Assembly (NCBI GenBank): GCA_030528455.1
Contig: JAUMYW010000002.1
Location: 87,704-151,703 of the forward strand
DNA: 64,000 nt
Origin: Neisseria sp.
GTDB lineage: Bacteria > Pseudomonadota > Gammaproteobacteria > Burkholderiales > Neisseriaceae
Reading direction: 5' to 3'
A model generated the notes under the pieces. The model saw nothing but the letters and a program-made list of their open reading frames with translations. It made no database searches and had not been told where the DNA came from. Below are positions 53,003 through 61,227 of the stretch, one piece after another (positions within the stretch are counted from its first letter, which is position 1; each line of letters starts with the position of its first letter). Position numbers and translations under genes: made by a program.

Positions 53003-53704
53003 CTAATTCTTCTCCGGCAAAGCCGCTTCTTTCAATACAAAGCCTCCGTAATCGTTAATCACTTCCCATTTCACCTTGCCGCCCGCAGCCGCGTCTCCTC
53101 TCAAACGGAAAGTATGCGAAGCAAACGGTCCGATCATGGCAGTGTCCTGCACAGCAACCGTTCTGCCGTCCTTTTCTGTTCCGACAAACGAGAAAGTCAG
53201 ATAATAAGGCGTGGGATTTTCCGCAAGCAGTTCCCGTCCCTGCCGCCGCCATTTCACTTTCCCGTAAGCTTCGTATACCGGATAGGCCAAACCGGCCGGA
53301 CGGTAAAAAAATTTCAAACGGTGGGTAAAGCTCAAATTCAGCATATTCTTACCGGCACTGCCCGGCTGCTTGGGCGGAATTTCCATCACATTCAGATAAA
53401 ACAGGCTTTCCCTGTCCTGCGGCAGCGGTTCGCCTGTATACACAATCCGCAATACCTGTTCGCGGCCGCCTTCCACCCGGCTCAACGGCGGAGTCAGCAC
53501 AAAAGGAACTTCCTGTCCTCCGTCCTTCCCGTTTTCCACCCAAGCCTGCACCAAAGCAGGCTTCTTGCCCCGATTGACCGTATTGACCTCAATCAGCGGA
53601 GCATCTCCCGGATACACTGCACGGGTGCCGATTACCGCCACATCGGCCGCCGCATAAAACGGCATCAGCAACAAAACCGCCCAAAACATCAATTGTCGAT
53701 ACAT
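53003..53704 (-). CDS. Periplasmic fimbrial chaperone (PapD/FimC family)
   Basis: The start [10 protein letters not shown] follows a very strong GGAGGAG site; an upstream in-frame start is ignored. The 233-residue protein has a signal peptide cut near AAA-DVAV, the edge-strand Arg in [23 protein letters not shown] near 55, [20 protein letters not shown] near 72-91 and the subunit-anchoring Lys in [10 protein letters not shown] near 147. It caps fimbrial subunits by donor-strand complementation before the usher. The usher gene begins 10 bases later, so the two are translated together. Confidence 0.92.
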   Translation of the reverse strand: MYRQLMFWAVLLLMPFYAAADVAVIGTRAVYPGDAPLIEVNTVNRGKKPALVQAWVENGKDGGQEVPFVLTPPLSRVEGGREQVLRIVYTGEPLPQDRESLFYLNVMEIPPKQPGSAGKNMLNLSFTHRLKFFYRPAGLAYPVYEAYGKVKWRRQGRELLAENPTPYYLTFSFVGTEKDGRTVAVQDTAMIGPFASHTFRLRGDAAAGGKVKWEVINDYGGFVLKEAALPEKN

Positions 53705-53762
53705 CTTTCTCCTCCGTCTGCCGGTTTTGCATCCGTCCCGACAACTGCAGACGGCATACGGC

Positions 53763-53802
53763 AAAAAACACCCGTCCTACCGGACAGCTCGGACAGGACG
53801 GG
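53763..53802 (-). terminator. Terminator-like hairpin between fimbrial subunit and chaperone genes
   Basis: CCCGTCCT and AGGACGGG flank a 16-base centre that can itself pair in part; six T follow within 3 bases on the minus strand. Placed 18 bases after the subunit stop and before the chaperone, it could make subunit mRNA far more abundant than chaperone-usher mRNA. Confidence 0.75.
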
Positions 53803-53819
53803 AAGCAGTCAAACAACTC

Positions 53820-54401
53820 TTATTTGTACTCAATCACAAAAGGAGTTGCAGCAGATACCTGACCGGCAGTAATCGGCAGATTCTGACCGGCGAACAAACG
53901 GGCTTGGAACACCAATTGTGCACGGCCTCCGGCAGTATCTGCCTCACTAAAGGCAACCGAAGTTGCATTTTGCCCTTCTTCATCAAAATTCAAAGGCGCA
54001 CCGTCTTTGTTCAACAACTGTACGCCGATATTCTCGGCACGCTGCTCTTGGGCAGCCGTATTGGACAGCACACCCAAATTGCTGTGCAGCGGATTGTTAG
54101 GCGCAAAGCGTACGCTGATCGCCTCTTTACCCGGATTGGCTTTCGCCAACACGCTGCCGGTAGGACAGCCTTCCAACTCGATCGTAAAATTCCGCTTTTC
54201 GCCCACATTGTTTTCCAGATCATTGCTCTCAACCGTAGGAAGAGTAACCTGAATATCCTGAGAAGCCGCAGCAACCGCACACGTGCTGGCCAGAACTTCG
54301 CCGGTGAAAGATACCCGTCCGCCGGTTTGCGCAACCGTGCCGTCAGCCCAAACCGAAGCTGCCGCAGCAGCCAATCCCAAGGAAAACATCATTTTTTTCA
54401 T
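53820..54401 (-). CDS. Type 1-like fimbrial major subunit
   Basis: A 193-residue pilin of the chaperone-usher class. The signal peptide ([19 protein letters not shown]) leads to [20 protein letters not shown] with Cys41; Cys79 in LEGCPTG completes the family's disulfide. The end ATPFVIEYK has the penultimate tyrosine that chaperones grip. It is first in the operon with AGGA before the ATG. No minor subunit or tip adhesin gene is present, so fibres may be built of this one protein, or adhesins lie elsewhere. Confidence 0.92.
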   Translation of the reverse strand: MKKMMFSLGLAAAAASVWADGTVAQTGGRVSFTGEVLASTCAVAAASQDIQVTLPTVESNDLENNVGEKRNFTIELEGCPTGSVLAKANPGKEAISVRFAPNNPLHSNLGVLSNTAAQEQRAENIGVQLLNKDGAPLNFDEEGQNATSVAFSEADTAGGRAQLVFQARLFAGQNLPITAGQVSAATPFVIEYK

Positions 54402-54782
54402 TGCAAATTCCTAAAAACAAATATCCAAACAACGGTCAAACCGTATCCAAAAATAACACTGCTCTCGTTAAAATTGACATTACAGCTAACAGAAAACACC
54501 TTAATTTGGCATTTCATACTGCAGTGCGGGTTGAATTATTACTCCAACGCAAAAAAAAAAAACAAGTTTTTTTACAATGTCAATATTTTTTACACTTTAA
54601 TGCGGAAATTTACCAAGCCGCAAAATCAAACCACCCTCCGCAGAAAAAAGCATCTGCCGACCTATGCCGTCTGCATCCGAATCACCTCCTGCCTCCTTCA
54701 AAACCGATTTCGGCTTGAAAGCCCCATGAAAAGCACGGATAATTCAGCCCGTCTCGCAACCCACTCAGCAAAAGGCATAAAA
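54402..54782. promoter_or_regulatory. Divergent control region between the fimbrial operon and tkt, with an A12/T12 tract
   Basis: This 381-base AT-rich gap lies between two genes read outward. It holds a run of 12 A (54551-54562; T12 on the fimbrial strand) and, on the minus strand, a TTGACA followed by 15 bases and then the T12. A local-dialect DUS is near 54665. The open frame of tkt extends through here to 53727 but without protein pattern. The long homopolymer could alter promoter spacing. Confidence 0.5.
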
Positions 54783-56771
54783 ATGTCATCACAAGCGGCA
54801 AACGCCATCCGTTTTCTTTCCGTCGATGCAGTTCAAAAAGCCAATTCCGGCCACCCCGGTGCGCCGATGGGCATGGCCGAAATGGCCGAAGTACTGTGGA
54901 CGAAATTTTTAAACCACAACCCCACCAATCCCAAATTCTGCAACCGCGACCGTTTCGTCCTTTCCAACGGTCATGCGTCAATGATTCTTTACAGCCTGCT
55001 GCACCTTACCGGCTATAACGTATCGATTGAAGATTTAAAAAACTTCCGCCAATTGCACAGCAAAACCCCCGGCCACCCGGAATACGGCTATACCGACGGC
55101 GTGGAAACCACCACCGGCCCCTTGGGGCAAGGCATTGCCAACGCAGTCGGTATGGCTCTGGCCGAAAAAATCCTCGCCGCCGAATTCAATAAAGAAGGCC
55201 TCGATATCGTCGACCACCACACCTACGTATTCATGGGCGACGGCTGCCTGATGGAAGGCGTATCGCACGAAGCCTGTTCGTTAGCCGGCACTTTGGGCTT
55301 GGGCAAACTGATTGTGCTCTACGACGACAACAATATCTCTATCGACGGCAAAGTCGACGGCTGGTTTACCGAAAACATTCCGCAACGCTTCGAAAGCTAC
55401 GGCTGGCATGTGGTGCCGAATGTAAACGGCCACGACACCGCCGCCATTCAAGCGGCCATCGAAGCAGCCAAAGTCGAAACCGGCAAACCCTCCATCATCT
55501 GCTGCAAAACATTGATCGGCAAAGGCGCGGCCACTAAAGAAGGCAGCCACAAAACCCACGGCGCACCGTTGGGCGCAGAAGAAATCGAAGCCACCCGCAA
55601 ACATTTGGGCTGGAATTACGGCCCGTTTGAAATTCCGCAAGACGTTTACGCCGTGTGGAACGCCAAAGAAAAGGGCGCGAAACTCGAAGCCGAATGGAAC
55701 GAAAAATTCGCCCGTTATCAAGAACAATTCCCTGCCGAAGCCGCCGAATTCGTGCGCCGCATGAACGGCAGCCTGCCCGAAAACTTCGATGCCTACCTGC
55801 AGACGGCTTTAAAAGAGGTCTGCGGCAAAGCCGAAAAAATCGCCACCCGCAAGGCCAGCCAAAACAGCATTGAAATCCTCGCCAAAGTCTTGCCCGAATT
55901 GGTAGGCGGTTCCGCCGACCTTACCCCGTCTAACCTGACCGATTGGTCGGCAAGCAAAGCCGTAACCAGCGAAAACGGCGGCAACTATATCCACTACGGC
56001 GTGCGCGAATTCGGCATGGCCGCCGTCATGAACGGCATGACCCTGCACGGCGGCGTGAAACCCTTCGGTGCCACCTTTCTGATGTTCAGCGAATACGCCC
56101 GCAACGCCCTGCGCATGGCTTCATTGATGAAAATCAACCCGATCTTCGTGTTTACCCACGACTCCATCGGCCTCGGCGAAGACGGCCCCACCCACCAACC
56201 CGTCGAGCAAACCGCCACCCTGCGCCTGATTCCCAACATGGCCGTATGGCGGCCGTGCGACACTGCCGAATCGCTGGTGGCATGGGCGGAGGCCGCCAAA
56301 GCCGCCGACCATCCGAGCTGCCTGATTTTCAGCCGCCAAAACCTGCCGTTTATTCCGCGCAACCAAGCCCAACTGGATAACATCAAACGCGGCGGCTATG
56401 TCATCAGCGAAGCCGAAAACGGTCAAGCCCAAGCCGTAGTAATTGCTACCGGCTCCGAAGTTGAGTTGGCTTTGAACGCTCAAAAAGCATTGGCGGAACA
56501 AGGCATTGCCGTAAACGTTGTTTCCATGCCTTCCACCAACGTATTCGACCGGCAAGATGCCGCCTACCGCAACAGCGTGCTGCCGCAAAACCTGCCGCGC
56601 ATCGCTGTTGAAGCAGGCGTTACCGACGGTTGGTACAAATACGTCGGCCTGAACGGCACTGTTGTCGGTCTCGACCGCTTCGGCGAATCGGCTCCGGCAG
56701 ACGAGTTGTTCAAGCTGTTCGGCTTTACGGCAGACAATGTTGTCGAAACCGTTAAACGCGTATTGGCATAA
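54783..56771 (+). CDS. tkt: Transketolase
   Basis: A thiamine-diphosphate enzyme moving two-carbon units between sugar phosphates of the pentose pathway. I start it at [17 protein letters not shown] with AAAGG upstream; the frame is open much further but that part covers the fimbrial gene antisense. The 662-residue protein has [12 protein letters not shown] near 22-33, the TPP motif [14 protein letters not shown] near 150-163 through DDNNISIDG, and in the second domain the catalytic Glu of [14 protein letters not shown] near 405 and [17 protein letters not shown] near 462. Normal length. Confidence 0.97.
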   Translation: MSSQAANAIRFLSVDAVQKANSGHPGAPMGMAEMAEVLWTKFLNHNPTNPKFCNRDRFVLSNGHASMILYSLLHLTGYNVSIEDLKNFRQLHSKTPGHPEYGYTDGVETTTGPLGQGIANAVGMALAEKILAAEFNKEGLDIVDHHTYVFMGDGCLMEGVSHEACSLAGTLGLGKLIVLYDDNNISIDGKVDGWFTENIPQRFESYGWHVVPNVNGHDTAAIQAAIEAAKVETGKPSIICCKTLIGKGAATKEGSHKTHGAPLGAEEIEATRKHLGWNYGPFEIPQDVYAVWNAKEKGAKLEAEWNEKFARYQEQFPAEAAEFVRRMNGSLPENFDAYLQTALKEVCGKAEKIATRKASQNSIEILAKVLPELVGGSADLTPSNLTDWSASKAVTSENGGNYIHYGVREFGMAAVMNGMTLHGGVKPFGATFLMFSEYARNALRMASLMKINPIFVFTHDSIGLGEDGPTHQPVEQTATLRLIPNMAVWRPCDTAESLVAWAEAAKAADHPSCLIFSRQNLPFIPRNQAQLDNIKRGGYVISEAENGQAQAVVIATGSEVELALNAQKALAEQGIAVNVVSMPSTNVFDRQDAAYRNSVLPQNLPRIAVEAGVTDGWYKYVGLNGTVVGLDRFGESAPADELFKLFGFTADNVVETVKRVLA

Positions 56772-56796
56772 GTACCGAACAGCAAACACAGCAATA

Positions 56797-56828
56797 ATGC
56801 CGTCTGCACACCAAGCTGCAGACGGCAT
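56797..56828 (+). terminator. Inverted DUS pair behind tkt
   Basis: ATGCCGTCTGCA and its inverse, 8 bases apart, 25 bases after the stop and running into TTGTTTT. Confidence 0.75.
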
Positions 56829-56897
56829 TGTTTTCAACAAACAGCCGGTTGCTATCTTGAAACTCCTTGCCGTACAGATATTTTTCCCGGCACGCCA

Positions 56898-56933
56898 CAA
56901 CAAAACCGTCCGGAACATTCCGTTCCGGACGGT
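56898..56933 (-). terminator. Rho-independent terminator behind fixH
   Basis: ACCGTCCGGAAC and GTTCCGGACGGT form a perfect 12-bp stem with a 5-base loop; on the minus strand TTTTG follows. It lies 48 bases past the fixH stop. Confidence 0.8.
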
Positions 56934-56981
56934 CATATCCGAACCTTCAAATTGCTTCCAATCAACTGCAGACGGCACCGG

Positions 56982-57533
56982 CTATTGCACGGACTCGCGG
57001 TTAAGCAGGCGGCCCAAGGGTTTCAACTCCACCGACTGCCCTTGGCTGACAATCCATTTATCTTCCACACGCCAAACATTGCCGCCGTCTTCCAAACGGA
57101 CATACCAATGTTTTGCATTGGCCAAAGGCTCGAAACGGGCGGCAAATTCCGTTTTATTCCCCGACGGCGGCAAACCCGTATCCTTCAAATCAACTGTTTG
57201 ATCGTAAGCCTTTTTGGCCGGATGCAGAAAGGTCAGCTTTAAAGGAGAAGACTTGTCGAAATCCCCGCTGACAAAAACTTTGGCCGCATTGCTGTCGGGC
57301 GAAATCAAAACTTGTGCATGAATATTTCTGCCGACAGCCTCCCTGTCTCGTTTCAAGTCCAAATCAATATGTTTGCCGTCTTTATAATAATCGTCGCTGA
57401 CCAAATCGGAATTGCTGGTTTGGGCAATATATAAGGTTACAAATGCGGCAATCACAACCAATACGGGACCCGACATCAGAATCCACGGCCAAGGCTCTTT
57501 ATACCAGACTTTGGAATGTTGCTGTTCCGTCAC
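56982..57533 (-). CDS. FixH family protein
   Basis: A 183-residue protein with one membrane helix (about residues 17-38, WILMSGPVLVVIAAFVTLYIA) and a periplasmic domain with DDYYKDGKHIDLDLKRD, typical of FixH proteins that help assembly of cbb3 cytochrome oxidase, probably in copper delivery with the CcoI ATPase. It begins 3 bases after the ccoG stop, so translation is coupled. Its ccoNOP targets are not in the window. Confidence 0.85.
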   Translation of the reverse strand: MTEQQHSKVWYKEPWPWILMSGPVLVVIAAFVTLYIAQTSNSDLVSDDYYKDGKHIDLDLKRDREAVGRNIHAQVLISPDSNAAKVFVSGDFDKSSPLKLTFLHPAKKAYDQTVDLKDTGLPPSGNKTEFAARFEPLANAKHWYVRLEDGGNVWRVEDKWIVSQGQSVELKPLGRLLNRESVQ

Positions 57534-57536
57534 GTT

Positions 57537-58973
57537 TTATTCTCCAATAAACGAAGCATTTTCTTTAATTACCCTCACATCGCTGCCGTCTGCATCTGCT
57601 GCACGGTAGCCGAATTCAAACTCGATAGGATGACTGCCTTTGTCGGCATATTCCGGAATCGTCGACACCTGGACAGGAACCGTTACCGTTTCGCGTGCAG
57701 GCACCAGCAGACCCTCTTCCGGCAAACCGGTCAGCACAATATCTTCAAAACCGCTGACCTTGGCCGTCAGCATCTGATCGCTTTCATTATTGTTGATGAT
57801 ACGCAGATTGTAGGCATTTTCCAACCAGCCTTTGGAGTTTTCGCGCACCATTACACCCCGGTCCTTAATAATATCGACATGCAGCGTATCCCGGGTTGCA
57901 ATACCGACCAGCAAAGCACACACAACGGCAAACAATACCGCGCCATAACCCAAAACACGAGGCCGCAGCAGGCGTTTCCTGATGTCTTGCTCAGTGTATT
58001 CGTGTTTCAAAGCACTTTCGGTCGTATAACGAATCAAACCGCGCGGATAATTCATTTTGTCCATGATTTCGTCGCAGGCATCGATGCAGGCGGCACAACC
58101 GATACACTCGTATTGCAGACCGTCGCGGATGTCGATGCCGGTCGGGCATACCTGCACACACATGGTGCAGTTGATACAGTCGCCCAAAGACCGATCTTTC
58201 GGATCAGCATTTTTCTTACGGGCACCCCTGGGTTCGCCACGTTCCTCGTCATAAGAAATAATCAGCGTGTCTTTGTCGAACATCGCACTCTGGAAACGGG
58301 CATACGGACACATATGCAGGCACACCTGCTCGCGCATGATATGTCCCATAAACCATGTCATAAAGCCGTAGAAACAAGCGGCAAACAGCGAACCGCCTCC
58401 GACATTCAAACCGTCAAACAAATTGGGCACAAATTCGCGGATAGGCGTAAACCAGCCGGCAAAAGTAATGCCCGTCCAAGCGGCAACGGCAAACACCAGC
58501 AGATATTTGACGGCCTTGATACGGATTTTGCGGAAATGCCAAGGTTCTTTATCCAGTTTCAAACGTTTGTTGCGGTCGCCCTCGACCAAATGATCAATCC
58601 ACAACATAATTTCGGTATAAACTGTTTGCGGACAGGTATAACCGCACCACAAACGGCCTGCAATAGTCGTCCACCAAAACAGACCGAAAGCCGAAATCAT
58701 CAGGATCAGAGCCAGATAAATCAAATCGCCCATACCGAGCGACAACCAGAAAATATAGAAGTGCCGTTCGGGAATATCAAACAGCACCGCCTGGCGGTCT
58801 CCCCAATTGAACCAGGGAATAATATAAAACACAAACTGTGTTGCCAAAACAGCCAAAATCCGCAAATTGGCAAAACGGCCTTTGGCTAATTTCGGGTGAA
58901 TACGTTTGGCTCCTTTATAAAGCGAAACAACCTGCTCTTGCGGCTTGGCAGTAGGTTTGTTGTTGTCCGACAT
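57537..58973 (-). CDS. ccoG: Cytochrome c oxidase accessory protein CcoG (FixG/RdxA)
   Basis: A 478-residue inner membrane iron-sulfur protein. The start MSDNNKPTAKPQEQ has AAGGA upstream. It has about five membrane helices, a Cys pair in CGYTCPQTVYTEI near 107, and two 4Fe-4S clusters in CINCTMCVQVCPTGID near 255-270 and CIGCAACIDACDEI near 280. The C-terminal 120 residues form the Ig-like domain. CcoG is now known as a cupric reductase for cbb3 oxidase assembly. It begins the ccoG-fixH unit. Confidence 0.95.
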   Translation of the reverse strand: MSDNNKPTAKPQEQVVSLYKGAKRIHPKLAKGRFANLRILAVLATQFVFYIIPWFNWGDRQAVLFDIPERHFYIFWLSLGMGDLIYLALILMISAFGLFWWTTIAGRLWCGYTCPQTVYTEIMLWIDHLVEGDRNKRLKLDKEPWHFRKIRIKAVKYLLVFAVAAWTGITFAGWFTPIREFVPNLFDGLNVGGGSLFAACFYGFMTWFMGHIMREQVCLHMCPYARFQSAMFDKDTLIISYDEERGEPRGARKKNADPKDRSLGDCINCTMCVQVCPTGIDIRDGLQYECIGCAACIDACDEIMDKMNYPRGLIRYTTESALKHEYTEQDIRKRLLRPRVLGYGAVLFAVVCALLVGIATRDTLHVDIIKDRGVMVRENSKGWLENAYNLRIINNNESDQMLTAKVSGFEDIVLTGLPEEGLLVPARETVTVPVQVSTIPEYADKGSHPIEFEFGYRAADADGSDVRVIKENASFIGE

Positions 58974-59181
58974 TATAGTATTCCTTAAAATTATCATTAT
59001 CCTAATTTAACGGATTATACACCCTTGCAGACGGCATACTGTAATCCAAGTCAAACAATCGGCAATATTTCCCTCAGGCATGAAAGGCCGCCCGAAAACA
59101 GATTCGGACGGCTTTTATACTAAACCTTTCAAAACTGGTATGATTCGGCTCTATTAAACAACCCAAGATAAAAGGTCAAAG

Positions 59182-61106
59182 ATGGGCAACCAGCAACCAG
59201 CAACCAGATTATAAATGAGAATTACAATAAAATCAATATATTAAAACTAAAATCCCTCTTTCCCGAAGTCTTTTGCGAAGACCGAATCGACTGGGAAAAA
59301 CTCAAACTTATTCTCGGCGAAGAAAACCTCGCACATCACAACGAACGCTACCAGCTCAACTGGGCAGGCAAAAGCGAAGCCTACCGCACGCTGCAAGTGC
59401 CCACATCCAATACCCTGATTCCCTGCCGAGCCGAATCGGTGGATTTCGACGGCACGAACAATCTCTTTATTGAAGCCGAAAACCTCGAAGCCCTGAAAAT
59501 CCTGCAAAAAGCCTATGCCGGCAGCGTGAAGATGATCTATATCGACCCGCCCTACAACACCGGCAGCGATTCCTTTATCTATCCCGACAAATTCAGCGAA
59601 ACCCGCGAAGAATACGCCCGCCGCGTCGGCGACAAAGACGGCGAAGGCTGCCTGAAACGCGACGGCGTATTCCAAGGAGCATGGCGCAAAAACAGCAAAG
59701 AAAGCGGCCATTATCACAGCAACTGGCTTTCCATGATGCTGCCGCGCCTGCATCTGGCGAAAACCCTGCTGCGCGACGACGGTGTGATATTTATCTCGAT
59801 TGACGACAATGAACAGGCGCAATTGAAACTGCTGTGCGATGAAGTGTTTGGGGCGGAGAATTTTGTTGCAGAGCTAGTGTGGAATAACGGCAGAACATCC
59901 TCTGCTCATTTTACTCATTGTCACGAATATATTTTTTGTTATACAAAAAATAAGGAGGGCTTGGGTTTATTCCAATATTCAGGAAAAGATGTTATTTCGG
60001 ATAGAACAATTAAAAAGCCAGGTGAAAAAAACCCTGAATCTACGATTTTCTTTCCAGCCGGCATGGATTTTGAATGTGAAGACAAAGTTTTCCCTAGCCA
60101 TTTTGGGGGATCAGAGCCAGTTGCAATTATAGATGGGGTTTTACAAGCTCATAATGGTAAGTTAGCAGAGCCTGTAAAGATTAAAGCCGCATGGGCAATG
60201 AAAGACATGATTCAGTCATGGATAAATGGGGAAGAAGTAATCGATCAAAAAGGACAGAAAATTCTTAGATTTTATTTTAAATCTAATGGTGTTTTGCAAT
60301 ATGAGAAAAGTAAAGGAACTTTTCACCCAAGAACTATTGTAGATGGTTATTCAACCAAACAAGGTAGTAATTTAATAAAAAGTTTGTTTGAAAATAACGA
60401 TTTATTTTCTTTCCCGAAGCCAGTGGGCTTGCTTCAATTTTTGATTCAGACAATAACTATACAGGACGATCTAATTCTCGACTTCTTCTCCGGCTCCGGC
60501 ACCACCGCCCACGCCGTGATGCAGCTTAACGCCGAAGACGGCGGCAACCGCCGCTATATCTGCGTGCAGCTTCCCGAAGAAACCGACGAAAAATCCGAAG
60601 CACGCAAAGCCGGTTTCGACACCATCGCCGAAATCGCCAAAGAACGTATCCGCCGTGCAGGCAGGCAAATCCGCGAACAACACCCCGAAAAAAACGTTGA
60701 TACCGGTTTTAAAGTATTCAAGCTGGCCGAAAGCCATTTCAAACAGTGGCGGCCGTCTGAAAACGCTGCAGACGGCATCGAGGCGCAACTGGCCATGTTT
60801 ATCGACCCCGTTGCCGAACATGCCGAACCGCTGAATATGGCTTACGAACTGATGCTGCGTTTGGGCTTGCAACTCACCTGCCCCGTTACGCATGAAGATG
60901 ATGTGTTTTGGATTGACGATCAAGACAGCGGCAAACACATTGCCCTGCTGCTCACCCGTGCCGATGAAGCTTTGATTGATGCGGTGATTGCCAAACAACC
61001 CGCCAAAGCCGTTGCGCTCGACCGTTTGTTTGACGGCAACGATGCACTGAAAACCAATACCGTATTGCAGATGCAGGAAGCCGATATTGTATTTATATGC
61101 GTATAA
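59182..61106 (+). CDS. mod: Type III DNA methyltransferase Mod, phase-variable and out of frame as sequenced
   Basis: A beta-class adenine methyltransferase: IDPPYNTGSDSF first, then the target-recognition region, then FFSGSGTTAHAVMQLN. AAAGG lies 6 bases before the ATG at 59182. The next bases are three GCAACCA units, and the ATG frame meets TAA at 59212. The long frame is open from 59172 to 61106 and has no ATG, GTG or TTG before a GTG at 59397, too late for a normal N-terminus. A fourth repeat would give 643 residues reading MGNQQPATSNQIINENYNK onward. A TGGTATGAT extended -10 lies at 59136-59144. Bases 59860-60470 are AT-rich. Confidence 0.88.
59186..59206 (+). repeat. Heptanucleotide repeat (GCAACCA)3 at the mod start
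   Basis: Three perfect tandem copies begin 4 bases after the A of the ATG. Since 7 leaves remainder 1 on division by 3, each gain or loss shifts the frame: three copies are OFF, four copies (or one) are ON, five are OFF. Confidence 0.9.
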
Positions 61107-61227
61107 GCATGTAGGCCGGATTGCTGCAGACGGCATCAAAAAGCCCGTTTAATTGCTCGGGCTGGACGGGAAAGACAGTATCTACCGACTCCGTACGGCG
61201 CAACAGATGATTTGAAGAGAAAACGAT

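Noticed and set aside
53727-54782. A 1014-codon open frame extending the transketolase gene far upstream
   Set aside because: The upstream part lies antisense to the fimbrial pilin and through an AT-rich promoter gap, has no transketolase-like sequence, and a good ribosome site precedes the normal start at 54783.
59397-61106. Taking the GTG at 59397 as the true start of mod
   Set aside because: It has no ribosome site and would drop about 75 residues that read as natural Mod N-terminus; the ATG plus repeat explains the gene better.
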